A stretch of DNA of 64,000 nt. It comes from J054 sp963850255 (lineage in GTDB: Bacteria; Pseudomonadota; Gammaproteobacteria; Steroidobacterales; GCA-2729495). Positions 1 through 16,814 of the stretch are shown here, piece by piece; within the stretch, counting starts at the first letter, position 1, and every line of letters starts with the position of its first letter. The translations under genes and the position numbers were made by a program. The DNA is taken from the NCBI GenBank assembly GCA_963850255.1, contig CAWKLL010000025.1, forward strand, positions 62,001 through 126,000, in the 5' to 3' direction. Below the pieces are notes generated by a model that had not been told where the DNA came from, ran no database searches, and saw nothing but the letters and a program-made list of their open reading frames with translations.

Positions 1-653
1 TATCGCGCGCCGACGCTTATGCCATTGATGAGGCGCTGGGTTTGGTCAAGAACATGGCCAGTGCCAAGTTCCGGGAGTCCGTCGACGTGTCGGTGAATCT
101 CGGCGTTGATCCGCGCAAGTCTGACCAGGTAGTGCGCGGTTCTACCGTGCTGCCGCACGGCACCGGCAAAGATGTGCGCGTTGCCGTGTTCGCGCAGGGC
201 GAAAATGCTGAAAAGGCCCTTGCAGCCGGCGCTGACGTGGTTGGCTTCGAAGACCTGGCCGAAACAATTAAAGGCGGTGACCTGAATTTTGACACGGTCA
301 TTGCCACGCCGGACGCCATGCGAATTGTCGGCCAGCTTGGGCGCGTATTGGGTCCTCGCGGCCTGATGCCAAACCCCAAGGTGGGTACGGTTACCCAGGA
401 CGTAGAAACGGCCGTTACCAACGCCAAGTCCGGCCAGGTACGTTTTCGTACCGATAAGGCCGGCATCGTGCATTGCACCATCGGCAAAGCGGACTTTGAG
501 GTCGACGCCTTGCGCGAAAATCTGGGTGCTCTGCTCGCTGATCTGAGCAAAGCCAAGCCCGCATCGTCCAAAGGGCAGTATTTAAAGCGACTGTCAGTGT
601 CATCCACCATGGGCCCCGGGGTGCTGGTGGATCAAAGCAGTCTGGACGCCTGA
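1..653 (+). CDS. rplA: 50S ribosomal protein L1 (5' truncated by window edge)
   Basis: Large-subunit protein of the L1 stalk, which helps release deacylated tRNA, and in many bacteria the translational repressor of its own rplKA mRNA. The open frame is already running at position 3 and stops at 651-653. Alignment from memory with the E. coli protein suggests about 18-20 N-terminal residues lie outside the window. Recognisable stretches are VRGSTVLPHGTGK, VASPDAM-like ATPDAM and GPRGLMPNPKVGTV. The internal ATG at 42 is not the true start. rplJ follows after a 222-base leader, as in the usual rplKAJL-rpoBC order. Identity is certain; only the N-terminus is missing. Confidence 0.97.
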   Translation, partial: SRADAYAIDEALGLVKNMASAKFRESVDVSVNLGVDPRKSDQVVRGSTVLPHGTGKDVRVAVFAQGENAEKALAAGADVVGFEDLAETIKGGDLNFDTVIATPDAMRIVGQLGRVLGPRGLMPNPKVGTVTQDVETAVTNAKSGQVRFRTDKAGIVHCTIGKADFEVDALRENLGALLADLSKAKPASSKGQYLKRLSVSSTMGPGVLVDQSSLDA

Positions 654-756
654 ACCGGCGTCTGTTGAAGGATTTAGAGGAAGTAGTAAGGAAGACGTTC
701 CGCGGCTTCGGTTGAAGACCGGTGCCCTGGAAGCGAAGGATCGCATTTCACATCGA

Positions 757-825
757 AGACCGCAGGTGGTGACCGAAAGGTTTGCCTTAATAGTTCGCGA
801 GAGCTGGCCTGCGCAGGTGGTGTTA
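757..825 (+). promoter_or_regulatory. L10-type autoregulatory leader before rplJ
   Basis: The 222 bases between rplA and rplJ are non-coding and contain the phrase GACCGCAGGTGGT, close to the conserved core of the ribosomal L10 leader in enterobacteria. CGCAGG at 761-766 can pair with CCTGCG at 808-813. The second element, CCTGCGCAGG at 808-817, is self-complementary and could form a competing structure. From established knowledge, L10 with L7/L12 binds such a leader and represses rplJL translation. The placement matches, but I have not folded the sequence by computation. Confidence 0.65.
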
Positions 826-875
826 CCCGAGTCAGGACTCCTGGTGAAGGTCACCCCGACACTTTAGGAGGAGAT

Positions 876-1400
876 ATGGCTCTCAGACTCGCAGACAAGA
901 AGGCTCTTGTTGCCGAGGTGAGTGAGGTTGCCAGGACTGCGCATTCGGCTGTAGCGGCTGAATACCGTGGTCTTAGCGTTTCGCAGATGACCGAGTTGCG
1001 TGCCAAGGCGCGTGACGAAGGCGTCTACGTGCGGGTAACCAAAAACACCCTGGCCAGGCGGGCCATAGAGGGCACCGAGTTCGAATGTCTCGGCGAAGCG
1101 CTCAAAGGTCCGCTCATGCTGGCGTTTTCCCGCGAAGACCCGGGCGCTGCTGCCCGGCTCGTCAAGGGTTTCGCCAAGGACAACGAACTGCTGGTGACCA
1201 AGGCGGTCGCCGTGGGCGGGACGTTATACGGCGCTGAGGATCTGGACCGGCTGGCAAGCCTGCCCAACCTCGACCAGGCCAGGGCAATGCTGCTGGGCTT
1301 GCTGCAAGCCCCCGGCGGGAAACTGGTTCGGACCCTTGCGGAAGCGCCTTCCATGCTGGCCCGTGTGCTTAATGCGCGCGGCCAACAGGAAGCCGGTTGA
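876..1400 (+). CDS. rplJ: 50S ribosomal protein L10
   Basis: Base of the L7/L12 stalk of the 50S subunit, where translational GTPases are recruited. The 174-residue product opens MALRLADKKALVAEVSEVA and carries the L10 core around KNTLARRAIEGTEFE. It is slightly longer than the 165 residues of E. coli. The start is fixed by a very strong Shine-Dalgarno (AGGAGGAG at 867-874). It is followed by rplL after 59 bases, giving the usual L10-L7/L12 pair, which is probably controlled by the L10 leader upstream. Confidence 0.98.
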   Translation: MALRLADKKALVAEVSEVARTAHSAVAAEYRGLSVSQMTELRAKARDEGVYVRVTKNTLARRAIEGTEFECLGEALKGPLMLAFSREDPGAAARLVKGFAKDNELLVTKAVAVGGTLYGAEDLDRLASLPNLDQARAMLLGLLQAPGGKLVRTLAEAPSMLARVLNARGQQEAG

Positions 1401-1459
1401 TTTAATGACGGGTAGGCTACTACCTATCGGGTAACAAATTACTTTCAGGAGATTGAACA

Positions 1460-1840
1460 ATGGCACTTTCAAACGAAGAGCTGATTAAAGAACTCAGCGC
1501 TAAGCCGATCATGGAGATCGTCGAACTGGTCAAGTCGCTAGAAGAAGAATGGGGCGTATCGGCTGCGGCGCCTGTGGCCGTTGCTGCCGCCGCTGGTGGT
1601 GATGCCGGTGGTGAGGCTGCTGAAGAGCAGACCGAATTCGATGTGATCCTGGCCAACTTTGGCGACAACAAGGTCGCGGTAATTAAGGCAGTTCGCACCA
1701 TCACCGGACTTGGTCTCAAAGAGGCCAAAGATATGGTCGAAGGCGCGCCGGCTACCGTTAAGGAAGGCGTGACCAAAGATGAAGCGGAAGAACTCAAGAA
1801 GCAGCTCGAAGAAGCCGGTGCAAAAGCAGACGTCAAGTAA
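1460..1840 (+). CDS. rplL: 50S ribosomal protein L7/L12
   Basis: Multicopy stalk protein that binds L10 and recruits EF-Tu, EF-G and other translational GTPases. The 126 residues show the expected three parts: an N-terminal dimerisation helix (about 1-33), an alanine/glycine hinge (about 35-52) and the globular C-terminal domain with KAVRTITGLGLKEAKDMVE. A Shine-Dalgarno AGGAG lies just before the ATG. Its 3' flank holds an attenuator-like hairpin before rpoB, which fits the usual need to make far more L7/L12 than polymerase. Confidence 0.98.
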   Translation: MALSNEELIKELSAKPIMEIVELVKSLEEEWGVSAAAPVAVAAAAGGDAGGEAAEEQTEFDVILANFGDNKVAVIKAVRTITGLGLKEAKDMVEGAPATVKEGVTKDEAEELKKQLEEAGAKADVK

Positions 1841-1903
1841 CCGGTTTGATCTGGTCGCTTCGATTGCTTACTGACTTCACTGTTCTGCAGACGGTAGTTT
1901 CAG

Positions 1904-1960
1904 AGACGGATCCGGCCGGCGGTGTTTACCGCCGGGCGGTGCCGTCTGTTTGTATTTTCA
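1904..1960 (+). terminator. rplL-rpoB attenuator-like hairpin
   Basis: AGACGG at 1904-1909 pairs with CCGTCT at 1942-1947. Inside it, CCGGCGGT at 1916-1923 pairs perfectly with ACCGCCGG at 1928-1935 around a GTTT loop. The stem is followed by a T-rich run (TCTGTTTGTATTTT). This is the shape of a rho-independent terminator placed where E. coli has the partial attenuator that lowers rpoBC expression relative to rplJL. Partial rather than full termination is inferred, because no obvious promoter follows before rpoB. Confidence 0.7.
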
Positions 1961-1997
1961 GCGCACGCTTAACGTAGATATTCAGAGGGAATACCTC

Positions 1998-6077
<4,080 letters not shown>

Positions 6078-6119
6078 AGACAGTGCGGCGTAACCCGCTA
6101 TCGCTAGGGTAGGTGACAG

Positions 6120-10388
<4,269 letters not shown>

Positions 10389-10416
10389 TATCCGGCAGGC
10401 GTGATTCCCGGGCCTT

Positions 10417-10457
10417 CGCCGAGCACCTTGACAGTGCTTCGGCGGGCGCCCTAGAAT
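10417..10457 (+). promoter_or_regulatory. sigma70-type promoter of the str operon
   Basis: A perfect -35 box TTGACA at 10428-10433 and -10 box TAGAAT at 10452-10457 are separated by 18 bases, giving a start site near 10464 and a leader of about 155 bases before rpsL. The -35 box lies in the loop of an inverted repeat (10417-10426 with 10434-10444, one bulged base). That repeat could also act as an rpoC mRNA 3' hairpin, although no T-run follows it. The promoter should drive rpsL-rpsG-fusA-tuf-rpsJ. Confidence 0.78.
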
Positions 10458-10621
10458 TCGCGGTCCTGCGCAAAGGCGCCCGGCTAAAGAGCCGCGAAAA
10501 CAAGGACTTTCGGGGGCAGTTCCTCCCCCAGCAAGTTTAGCCCGTTCGGCGGATGTCACAGCGTGACCCCGTCTGCGGGCTGACGTTTATTTGAACGCTA
10601 ATAAATGGTCGAGAACAGAGT

Positions 10622-10993
10622 ATGGCTACGGTAAATCAGCTGGTCCGCAAGAGCCGCAAGACCAAACCTACCAAGAGCAATGTGCCGGCGCTGCAAGCCA
10701 GTCCGCAGAAACGCGGCGTGTGCACGCGTGTCTATACGACGACGCCTAAAAAGCCGAACTCGGCGCTGCGCAAAGTTGCGCGTGTACGCCTGACCAACGG
10801 CTTTGAAGTGACCAGTTATATCGGCGGAGAAGGCCATAATCTTCAGGAGCACTCGGTGGTGCTGATTCGCGGTGGCCGCGTCAAGGATCTGCCTGGTGTG
10901 CGTTATCACACCGTGCGCGGAACCCTGGATTGCGCCGGCGTTTCAGATCGTCGCAAGGGTCGCTCCAAGTACGGCGCCAAGCGACCGAAATAG
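10622..10993 (+). CDS. rpsL: 30S ribosomal protein S12
   Basis: Decoding-centre protein of the 30S subunit, 123 residues. The loop TTTPKKPNSALRKVARVRL and the segment GGRVKDLPGVRYHTVRG are intact, with lysine at both classic streptomycin-resistance sites (around 43 and 88), so a sensitive-type allele is expected. It is the first gene of the str cluster and follows the 10.43 kb promoter. The ribosome-binding site (GAGAACAGAG) is weak by eye. Confidence 0.98.
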   Translation: MATVNQLVRKSRKTKPTKSNVPALQASPQKRGVCTRVYTTTPKKPNSALRKVARVRLTNGFEVTSYIGGEGHNLQEHSVVLIRGGRVKDLPGVRYHTVRGTLDCAGVSDRRKGRSKYGAKRPK

Positions 10994-11034
10994 ACTCCCG
11001 TTACGGGACCATTAAAACCGAGGCGAAATAGCCA

Positions 11035-11514
11035 ATGTCCAGACGCTCACAAGCTCCCAAACGCAGCATTCTTCCTGATCCTAAACATGGCAGCGAAATG
11101 CTGGCCAAGTTCATCAATATGGTGATGAAAGACGGCAAGAAGTCGACGGCTGAGTCGATTGTCTACGGCGCGCTGGAAGGCATTTCAACCCGTTCGGGCC
11201 AGTCCGAAGAACAGGCGGTGACGACGCTTGAGCAGGCACTCGATAACGTCAAGCCCATCGTCGAAGTTAAGTCCCGGCGGGTTGGTGGCGCGACCTATCA
11301 GGTGCCGATTGAAGTTCGGCCTGCACGACGTCAGACGCTGGCGATGCGCTGGCTGATTGATGCGGCACGCCGCCGCAATGAGAAATCCATGGCTCAGCGT
11401 TTAGCTAATGAGTTGATGGATGCGGCCGACAATCGCGGCGCCGCGGTTAAAAAGCGCGAAGACACCCACCGTATGGCCGAAGCCAACAAGGCTTTCTCAC
11501 ACTACCGCTGGTAA
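11035..11514 (+). CDS. rpsG: 30S ribosomal protein S7
   Basis: Primary assembly protein of the 30S head, at the E-site side of the mRNA channel, 159 residues. The start MSRRSQAPKRSILPDP and the motifs SRRVGGATYQVPIEVRP and RMAEANKAFSHYRW are diagnostic. It lies 41 bases after rpsL. In E. coli S7 represses the str mRNA from the rpsL-rpsG junction; that gap is short here and I see no clear structure in it. Confidence 0.98.
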   Translation: MSRRSQAPKRSILPDPKHGSEMLAKFINMVMKDGKKSTAESIVYGALEGISTRSGQSEEQAVTTLEQALDNVKPIVEVKSRRVGGATYQVPIEVRPARRQTLAMRWLIDAARRRNEKSMAQRLANELMDAADNRGAAVKKREDTHRMAEANKAFSHYRW

Positions 11515-11554
11515 GCCCAGGCCTACCCGGATTTGATTCACAAGGACGCGCAAC

Positions 11555-13645
11555 GTGGCACGGACAACACCCATCGAGCGATACCGCAATATCGGTATCA
11601 TGGCTCATATCGACGCCGGTAAGACGACGACTACCGAGCGCATCCTGTTCTATACGGGTGTATCGCACAAGATTGGTGAGGTTCATGACGGCGCGGCCGT
11701 GATGGACTGGATGGAACAAGAGCAGGAACGCGGCATCACAATTACGTCTGCTGCCACTACCTGTTTCTGGAGTGGCATGGATGGCCAGTTCCAGGAACAT
11801 CGCATCAATATTATTGATACCCCGGGGCACGTAGATTTCACCATTGAAGTCGAGCGTTCATTGCGCGTGCTGGACAGTGCAGTAGCCGTGTTTTGTTCCG
11901 TCGGCGGCGTTGAGCCGCAGTCTGAGACTGTCTGGCGTCAGGCCAACAAATACAAAGTGCCGCGTATGGCATTCATCAACAAGATGGATCGCGCCGGCGC
12001 GGACTATTTTCGCGTGGTCGAACAGATCCGCACTCGCCTTGGTGGTAACCCCGTATCGATCCAGGTGCCGATTGGCGCCGAGGAAAACTTCAAGGGTGTC
12101 GTCGACCTGATTCTCATGAAGGCGGTGTTCTGGGATGAAGAATCCAAGGGCACGAAATTCGAGCTAGCGGAAATTCCGGAAGAACTGAAAGAAGAATCCG
12201 CCAAATGGCGCGAAAAAATGATCGAAGCGGCTGCTGAGGGAGACGAAGCGCTGCTGGAAAAATATCTCGAAAACGGTGAGCTGGACGAGGCTGAGATTCG
12301 CCGTGGCCTGCGTGCGCGTACGCTGGCCAATGAGATCGTTCTGGTCATGTGTGGTTCGGCCTTTAAAAATAAGGGCGTGCAGGCGATGCTCGACGCGGTG
12401 GTCGAATTCATGCCGTCGCCGGCAGACGTGCCGCCGATCAAAGGCCTGTTGGAAGACGATTCTGAAGCTCAGCGCACTTCCAGCGATGAGGAGCCCTTCG
12501 CGGCGCTCGCATTCAAGATCGCAACGGATCCCTTTGTCGGCAACCTGACCTTCTTCCGGGTCTACTCCGGTGTGCTGAATTCAGGTGATACGGTTTACAA
12601 CTCGGTTAAGGGTAAGCGCGAGCGTATCGGTCGTTTGCTGCAGATGCATTCTAACGATCGCCAGGAGATCAAAGAAGTTCGCGCGGGCGACATTGCCGCG
12701 GCCGTGGGGCTTAAAGACGTTACCACCGGCGATAGCCTGGTTGACCAGAATAACGTCATCATTCTTGAGCGTATGGAGTTCCCCGAGCCGGTAATCTCGG
12801 TCGCCGTCGAGCCTAAGACGAAGAGCGACCAGGAGAAGATGGGCATTGCCCTGCAGAAACTGGCCAAGGAAGACCCCTCCTTCCGCGTTAGCAGCGATGA
12901 AGAATCCGGCCAGACCATTATCGCGGGCATGGGCGAACTGCATCTCGATATCATTGTTGATCGGATGCGTCGTGAGTTCAGTGTTGACGCAAATGTTGGT
13001 GCGCCGCGCGTGGCTTACCGTGAAACGATTCGCACCACTGTTGAGCAAGAAGGAAAATTTGTTCGCCAGTCTGGTGGCCGTGGTCAGTATGGCCATGTAT
13101 GGCTGCGCATTGAGCCGGTTGAGGCTGGCACAGGCTACGAATTCAATAATGAGATCGTCGGCGGCGCAGTGCCGAGAGAGTACATCCCGGCCGTTGATAA
13201 GGGTGTGCGCGAGCAGATGCAGAATGGCGTCATTGCCGGTTATCCGGTCGTCGACGTTAAAGTTTCTCTCTATGACGGCTCCTACCATGACGTTGACTCC
13301 AACGAGATGGCTTTCAAAATTGCCGGATCGATGGCTTTTAAGGAAGGCGCTCGTAAGGCCAAGCCTGTGCTGCTGGAGCCGATTATGAAAGTCGAGGTGG
13401 TTACGCCCGACGATTACATGGGTGACGTGAACGGTGACTTAAATCGTCGACGCGGTCTACTCCAGGGTATGGATGAGTCAGCTGCCGGCAAGATCATTCG
13501 TGCCGAAGTGCCGTTGGCAGAAATGTTTGGCTACGCGACGGATCTGCGCTCAATGAGCCAGGGTCGGGCTACTTATTCAATGGAATTCGGGCGCTACTCT
13601 CAAGTGCCGCCCAATGTCGCCGAAGCAGTAATCAAAAACGACTGA
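11555..13645 (+). CDS. fusA: elongation factor G
   Basis: Translocation GTPase, 696 residues. The GTP-binding motifs are AHIDAGKTTTTER (G1), DTPGHVDF (G3) and NKMDR (G4), all in the first 145 residues. The C-terminus has the domain IV/V sequence RRGLLQGMDESAAGKIIRAEVP, quoted here only in part as GLLQGMDESAAGK. The start is GTG at 11555, preceded by AAGGA; the product then begins MARTTPIERYRNIGIMAHID as in the family. It sits between rpsG (40 bases) and tuf (21 bases). Confidence 0.98.
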   Translation: MARTTPIERYRNIGIMAHIDAGKTTTTERILFYTGVSHKIGEVHDGAAVMDWMEQEQERGITITSAATTCFWSGMDGQFQEHRINIIDTPGHVDFTIEVERSLRVLDSAVAVFCSVGGVEPQSETVWRQANKYKVPRMAFINKMDRAGADYFRVVEQIRTRLGGNPVSIQVPIGAEENFKGVVDLILMKAVFWDEESKGTKFELAEIPEELKEESAKWREKMIEAAAEGDEALLEKYLENGELDEAEIRRGLRARTLANEIVLVMCGSAFKNKGVQAMLDAVVEFMPSPADVPPIKGLLEDDSEAQRTSSDEEPFAALAFKIATDPFVGNLTFFRVYSGVLNSGDTVYNSVKGKRERIGRLLQMHSNDRQEIKEVRAGDIAAAVGLKDVTTGDSLVDQNNVIILERMEFPEPVISVAVEPKTKSDQEKMGIALQKLAKEDPSFRVSSDEESGQTIIAGMGELHLDIIVDRMRREFSVDANVGAPRVAYRETIRTTVEQEGKFVRQSGGRGQYGHVWLRIEPVEAGTGYEFNNEIVGGAVPREYIPAVDKGVREQMQNGVIAGYPVVDVKVSLYDGSYHDVDSNEMAFKIAGSMAFKEGARKAKPVLLEPIMKVEVVTPDDYMGDVNGDLNRRRGLLQGMDESAAGKIIRAEVPLAEMFGYATDLRSMSQGRATYSMEFGRYSQVPPNVAEAVIKND

Positions 13646-13666
13646 ATTGTTTGGGAGACCTGATCA

Positions 13667-14857
13667 ATGTCTAAAGAGAAATTTGAGCGCACAAAGCCGC
13701 ACGTAAATGTTGGAACGATTGGTCACGTTGACCATGGCAAGACGACGCTGACGGCGGCTTTGACGAAGGTAATGGCGGCGAAGCACGGCGGCGAGACGAA
13801 GGCGTTTGATCAGATTGATAACGCGCCGGAAGAACGCGAGCGTGGCATCACGATTGCCACCGCGCACGTGGAGTACGAGAGCGACAACCGTCACTACGCG
13901 CACGTTGACTGCCCCGGGCATGCTGACTACGTAAAGAACATGATCACGGGTGCGGCGCAGATGGACGGCGCGATCCTGGTTTGTTCAGCGGCTGACGGCC
14001 CGATGCCGCAGACCCGCGAGCACATTCTTCTGGCCCGCCAGGTTGGCGTGCCCTACATCGTGGTGTTCCTGAACAAGGCCGATATGGTCGATGACGAGGA
14101 ACTGCTGGAACTGGTCGAGATGGAGGTCCGTGACCTGCTGTCGACTTACGAGTTTCCGGGCGACGACACGCCGATCATCATTGGCAGCGCGCTGAAGGCG
14201 CTGGAAGGCGACACCAGCGAGATTGGTACGCCGGCGGTGATCAAGCTGGTTGAAGCGATGGACAGCTACATCCCTGAGCCGGAACGCGCCATTGACGGCG
14301 ACTTTCTGATGCCGGTGGAAGACGTGTTCTCGATTTCAGGTCGCGGCACGGTGGTTACCGGTCGCATAGAGCGCGGCATCGTGAATGTGGGTGACGAGGT
14401 TGAGATCGTCGGCATCAAGGCGACGGAGAAGACCACCTGCACGGGCGTAGAGATGTTCCGCAAGCTGCTGGACGAAGGTCGCGCGGGCGACAACGTTGGC
14501 GTGTTGTTGCGCGGCACCAAGCGCGATGATGTGGAGCGTGGCCAGGTACTGGCCAAGCCCGGGTCGATCAACCCGCACACCAAGTTTGAGGCTGAGGTTT
14601 ATATTCTGACCAAGGAAGAAGGTGGTCGACACACGCCGTTCTTCAAGGGTTACCGGCCGCAGTTTTATTTCCGCACGACGGATGTGACGGGCGCCTGTGA
14701 GTTGCCGGAAGGCACCGAGATGGTGATGCCGGGCGATAACGTGCAGATGAAAGTAGAGTTGATTGCCCCGATTGCCATGGAAGATGGCCTGCGCTTCGCG
14801 ATTCGCGAGGGTGGCCGGACCGTGGGTGCCGGGGTGGTCGCGAAAATAATCGACTGA
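13667..14857 (+). CDS. tuf: elongation factor Tu
   Basis: GTPase that delivers aminoacyl-tRNA to the ribosome, 396 residues. The motifs are GHVDHGKTT (about residues 19-27), DCPGHADY and NKAD, the last with Ala where E. coli has Cys (NKCD), a common variation. The Shine-Dalgarno GGGAG precedes the ATG. Gammaproteobacteria often carry a second tuf near secE-nusG, upstream of rplK and so outside this window. A short GC stem (14871-14884) follows the stop, but without a T-run I do not call a terminator. Confidence 0.98.
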   Translation: MSKEKFERTKPHVNVGTIGHVDHGKTTLTAALTKVMAAKHGGETKAFDQIDNAPEERERGITIATAHVEYESDNRHYAHVDCPGHADYVKNMITGAAQMDGAILVCSAADGPMPQTREHILLARQVGVPYIVVFLNKADMVDDEELLELVEMEVRDLLSTYEFPGDDTPIIIGSALKALEGDTSEIGTPAVIKLVEAMDSYIPEPERAIDGDFLMPVEDVFSISGRGTVVTGRIERGIVNVGDEVEIVGIKATEKTTCTGVEMFRKLLDEGRAGDNVGVLLRGTKRDDVERGQVLAKPGSINPHTKFEAEVYILTKEEGGRHTPFFKGYRPQFYFRTTDVTGACELPEGTEMVMPGDNVQMKVELIAPIAMEDGLRFAIREGGRTVGAGVVAKIID

Positions 14858-14964
14858 TAGATAAATAAGCGCAGGCGAGCCTGCCGAGAAGAAAATGGGT
14901 CACGCGACCATTATGATGCAGGGCAGCAATAAGGCGGTCCTGGCGCAGCACAGAGCAAAACGAC

Positions 14965-15279
14965 ATGGCGACTAATCAGAACATCCGGATCCGGCTAAAG
15001 GCCTTTGATCATCGGCTGATCGACACCTCGGCCCGCGAGATCGTGGAAACGGCCAAGCGTACGGGTGCTCAGGTCAAGGGTCCGGTGCCTTTACCGACCA
15101 AGATAGAGCGCTTCACGGTGCTGATTTCTCCCCATGTGAACAAGGACGCGCGGGATCAATACGAGCTTAGAACCCACAAGCGTCTGATGGATATTCTCGA
15201 GCCCACGGACAAAACCGTGGACGCCCTGATGAAGCTGGAGTTGCCTGCCGGGGTGGACGTGCAGATTAAATTGAACTAG
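14965..15279 (+). CDS. rpsJ: 30S ribosomal protein S10
   Basis: 30S head protein that also binds NusB in transcription antitermination, 104 residues. It contains RLKAFDHRLIDTSAREIVE and GPVPLPTKIERFTVL. It lies 107 bases after tuf and appears to be read from the str promoter. The last codons overlap the -35 element of a promoter serving rplC onward, so rpsJ is at the junction of two transcription units rather than simply heading the S10 operon. Confidence 0.98.
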   Translation: MATNQNIRIRLKAFDHRLIDTSAREIVETAKRTGAQVKGPVPLPTKIERFTVLISPHVNKDARDQYELRTHKRLMDILEPTDKTVDALMKLELPAGVDVQIKLN

Positions 15280-15298
15280 CCGGAATACTTGCTATAAT
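15271..15298 (+). promoter_or_regulatory. Promoter for the rplC-onward S10/spc/alpha block
   Basis: TTGAAC at 15271-15276 and a perfect TATAAT at 15293-15298 are separated by 16 bases. The -35 box overlaps the last codons of rpsJ, which stops at 15279. The predicted start site is near 15305, leaving a leader of about 240 bases before rplC. It is the strongest promoter candidate between rpsJ and rplQ, but activity is inferred from sequence alone. Confidence 0.72.
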
Positions 15299-15304
15299 TA
15301 CCGG

Positions 15305-15546
15305 CTCGCCGCAGCCCGGTGCGGATTATCCGCGTCGGGCTTCGTGCTGCCAGAGATAGCCGCAAAACAGGTTCTTCGCTCCCGGGGGCGCGGAGGGTGA
15401 CCGAGGTTATCCGCTAACACGCAGGTCGGATTCGTTATCTGGGGTTACAGGGGCCTAGTGCTTCCCAGAGTCGAAGGCGGCCTTTTTTCGCAGCTGCCCA
15501 TCGTTTACTGAAGCGGTGTGGAACGTTTTTCGTTAAAGGATCCGAC
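15305..15546 (+). promoter_or_regulatory. Structured leader upstream of rplC
   Basis: This non-coding stretch opens with a 13-pair stem: 15313-15325 pairs with 15329-15341 around a TTA loop, with two G-T pairs. Further on a GC-rich segment ends in a six-T run (15483-15488), which is attenuator-like, though I cannot draw a clean stem directly before it. The Shine-Dalgarno AAAGGA (15535-15540) precedes rplC. In E. coli the S10 operon leader is bound by L4; whether that happens here is an inference from position only, and the leader sits after rpsJ rather than before it. Confidence 0.5.
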
Positions 15547-16191
15547 ATGGCCATTGGTCTCATCGGTCGAAAATTCGGCATGACGCGCATCTTCACTGAA
15601 GACGGCGCATCTATACCTGTGACGGTCATTCAGGCTTTGCCTAATCGTGTGACCCGCGTGCGCACGCCCGAACAGGATGGCTATGCTGCGCTGCAGATAA
15701 CCACGGGCAGCGTCAAGCCTTCGCGCCTGAGCAAGCCGGATTCCGGCCAGTATGTCGCCAGTTCGGTTCAGCCGGGCGAGGGCCTCTGGGAAATGCGTCT
15801 TGCCGATGGCGACGCGGAAGCTTTCGAGGCTGGCGCAGAACTGACCGTTGAGCGCTTCGAGCCCGGCCAGATCGTCGACGTAGTCGGCACCAGTATTGGT
15901 AAGGGTTACGCAGGCGCGATCAAGCGACACAACTTCAGCATGCAGGATGCGACGCATGGCAACTCTTTGGCGCATCGCGCGCCGGGTTCCATCGGTCAAA
16001 ACCAGACGCCGGGTCGCGTGTTCAAGGGCAAGAAAATGTCCGGTCACATGGGCAACGTCCGTCGCACGGCGCAGAACCTGGAGGTCGTGAAGATTGACGC
16101 GGAGCGTAACCTGATTCTCGTTAAAGGCGCGGTGCCTGGCCACAAAGGTGGCCGCGTGCTCGTCAAACCTGCCGCCAAAGCGCGCAGCTGA
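15547..16191 (+). CDS. rplC: 50S ribosomal protein L3
   Basis: Early-assembly 50S protein reaching toward the peptidyl-transferase centre, 214 residues. The sequence begins MAIGLIGRKFGMTRIFTEDG. It has the loop GSIGQNQTPGRVFKGKKM, whose glutamine is the site methylated by PrmB in E. coli. It is the first gene after the structured leader and the 15.3 kb promoter, with rplD 14 bases downstream. Confidence 0.98.
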   Translation: MAIGLIGRKFGMTRIFTEDGASIPVTVIQALPNRVTRVRTPEQDGYAALQITTGSVKPSRLSKPDSGQYVASSVQPGEGLWEMRLADGDAEAFEAGAELTVERFEPGQIVDVVGTSIGKGYAGAIKRHNFSMQDATHGNSLAHRAPGSIGQNQTPGRVFKGKKMSGHMGNVRRTAQNLEVVKIDAERNLILVKGAVPGHKGGRVLVKPAAKARS

Positions 16192-16205
16192 ATCGCCGGG
16201 GGTCA

Positions 16206-16814
16206 ATGATGAAGCTTGCAATACAGGGTGGCAAAAGCAGCGTGGATGTGTCGGACGACACCTTTGCTGTCAGTTTCAATGAAGCCCTCGTGCACCAGGT
16301 TGTGACCGCTCATCGGGCCGATGCTAGATCCGGCAGCAAACGACAGAAAAATCGTTCCGACGTTCGCGGCGGCGGTGCCAAGCCTTGGCGTCAGAAGGGC
16401 ACCGGCCGGGCGCGTGCGGGTACCACCCGCGGACCGATCTGGGTCGGCGGCGGTCGTGCGTTTGCCGCTCGACCGCGCGATTACAGCCAGAAAGTAAATC
16501 GCAAGATGTACCGGGCTGCGATGCGCTCAATTCTTTCTGAGCTGATTCGCGAAGAGCGTTTGCTGGTTGTCGAAGATTTGATCCTTGCGCAGCCGAAAAC
16601 CCGGGATCTGGTTGCCCGCTTGCAGGAACTCAATCTTGATCGGGTACTTCTGCTGGTTGCTGAGTACGAAACAAATATTTGTTTGGCCGCGCGCAATTTG
16701 CACAACGTCGATATTCTCGATTTGCGCGAAGTTAATCCCGTTAGTCTGGTGCGCTTCCCGAAAGTGCTTGCCACCGCCGCAGCAATTCGCGGTCTAGAGG
16801 AGCGACTGGCATGA
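16206..16814 (+). CDS. rplD: 50S ribosomal protein L4
   Basis: 50S exit-tunnel protein, 202 residues. The extended loop KPWRQKGTGRARAGTTRGPI is diagnostic. Two adjacent ATG codons (16206 and 16209) could start it; the difference is one methionine. In enterobacteria L4 also represses the S10 operon. The last codon overlaps the rplW start by four bases (ATGA), indicating coupled translation. Confidence 0.97.
   Translation: MMKLAIQGGKSSVDVSDDTFAVSFNEALVHQVVTAHRADARSGSKRQKNRSDVRGGGAKPWRQKGTGRARAGTTRGPIWVGGGRAFAARPRDYSQKVNRKMYRAAMRSILSELIREERLLVVEDLILAQPKTRDLVARLQELNLDRVLLLVAEYETNICLAARNLHNVDILDLREVNPVSLVRFPKVLATAAAIRGLEERLA

Noticed and set aside
14858..14964. Terminator after tuf (GC stem at 14871-14884)
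   Set aside because: The arms are short with a tight loop and no T-run follows; rpsJ lies just downstream and is probably co-transcribed.
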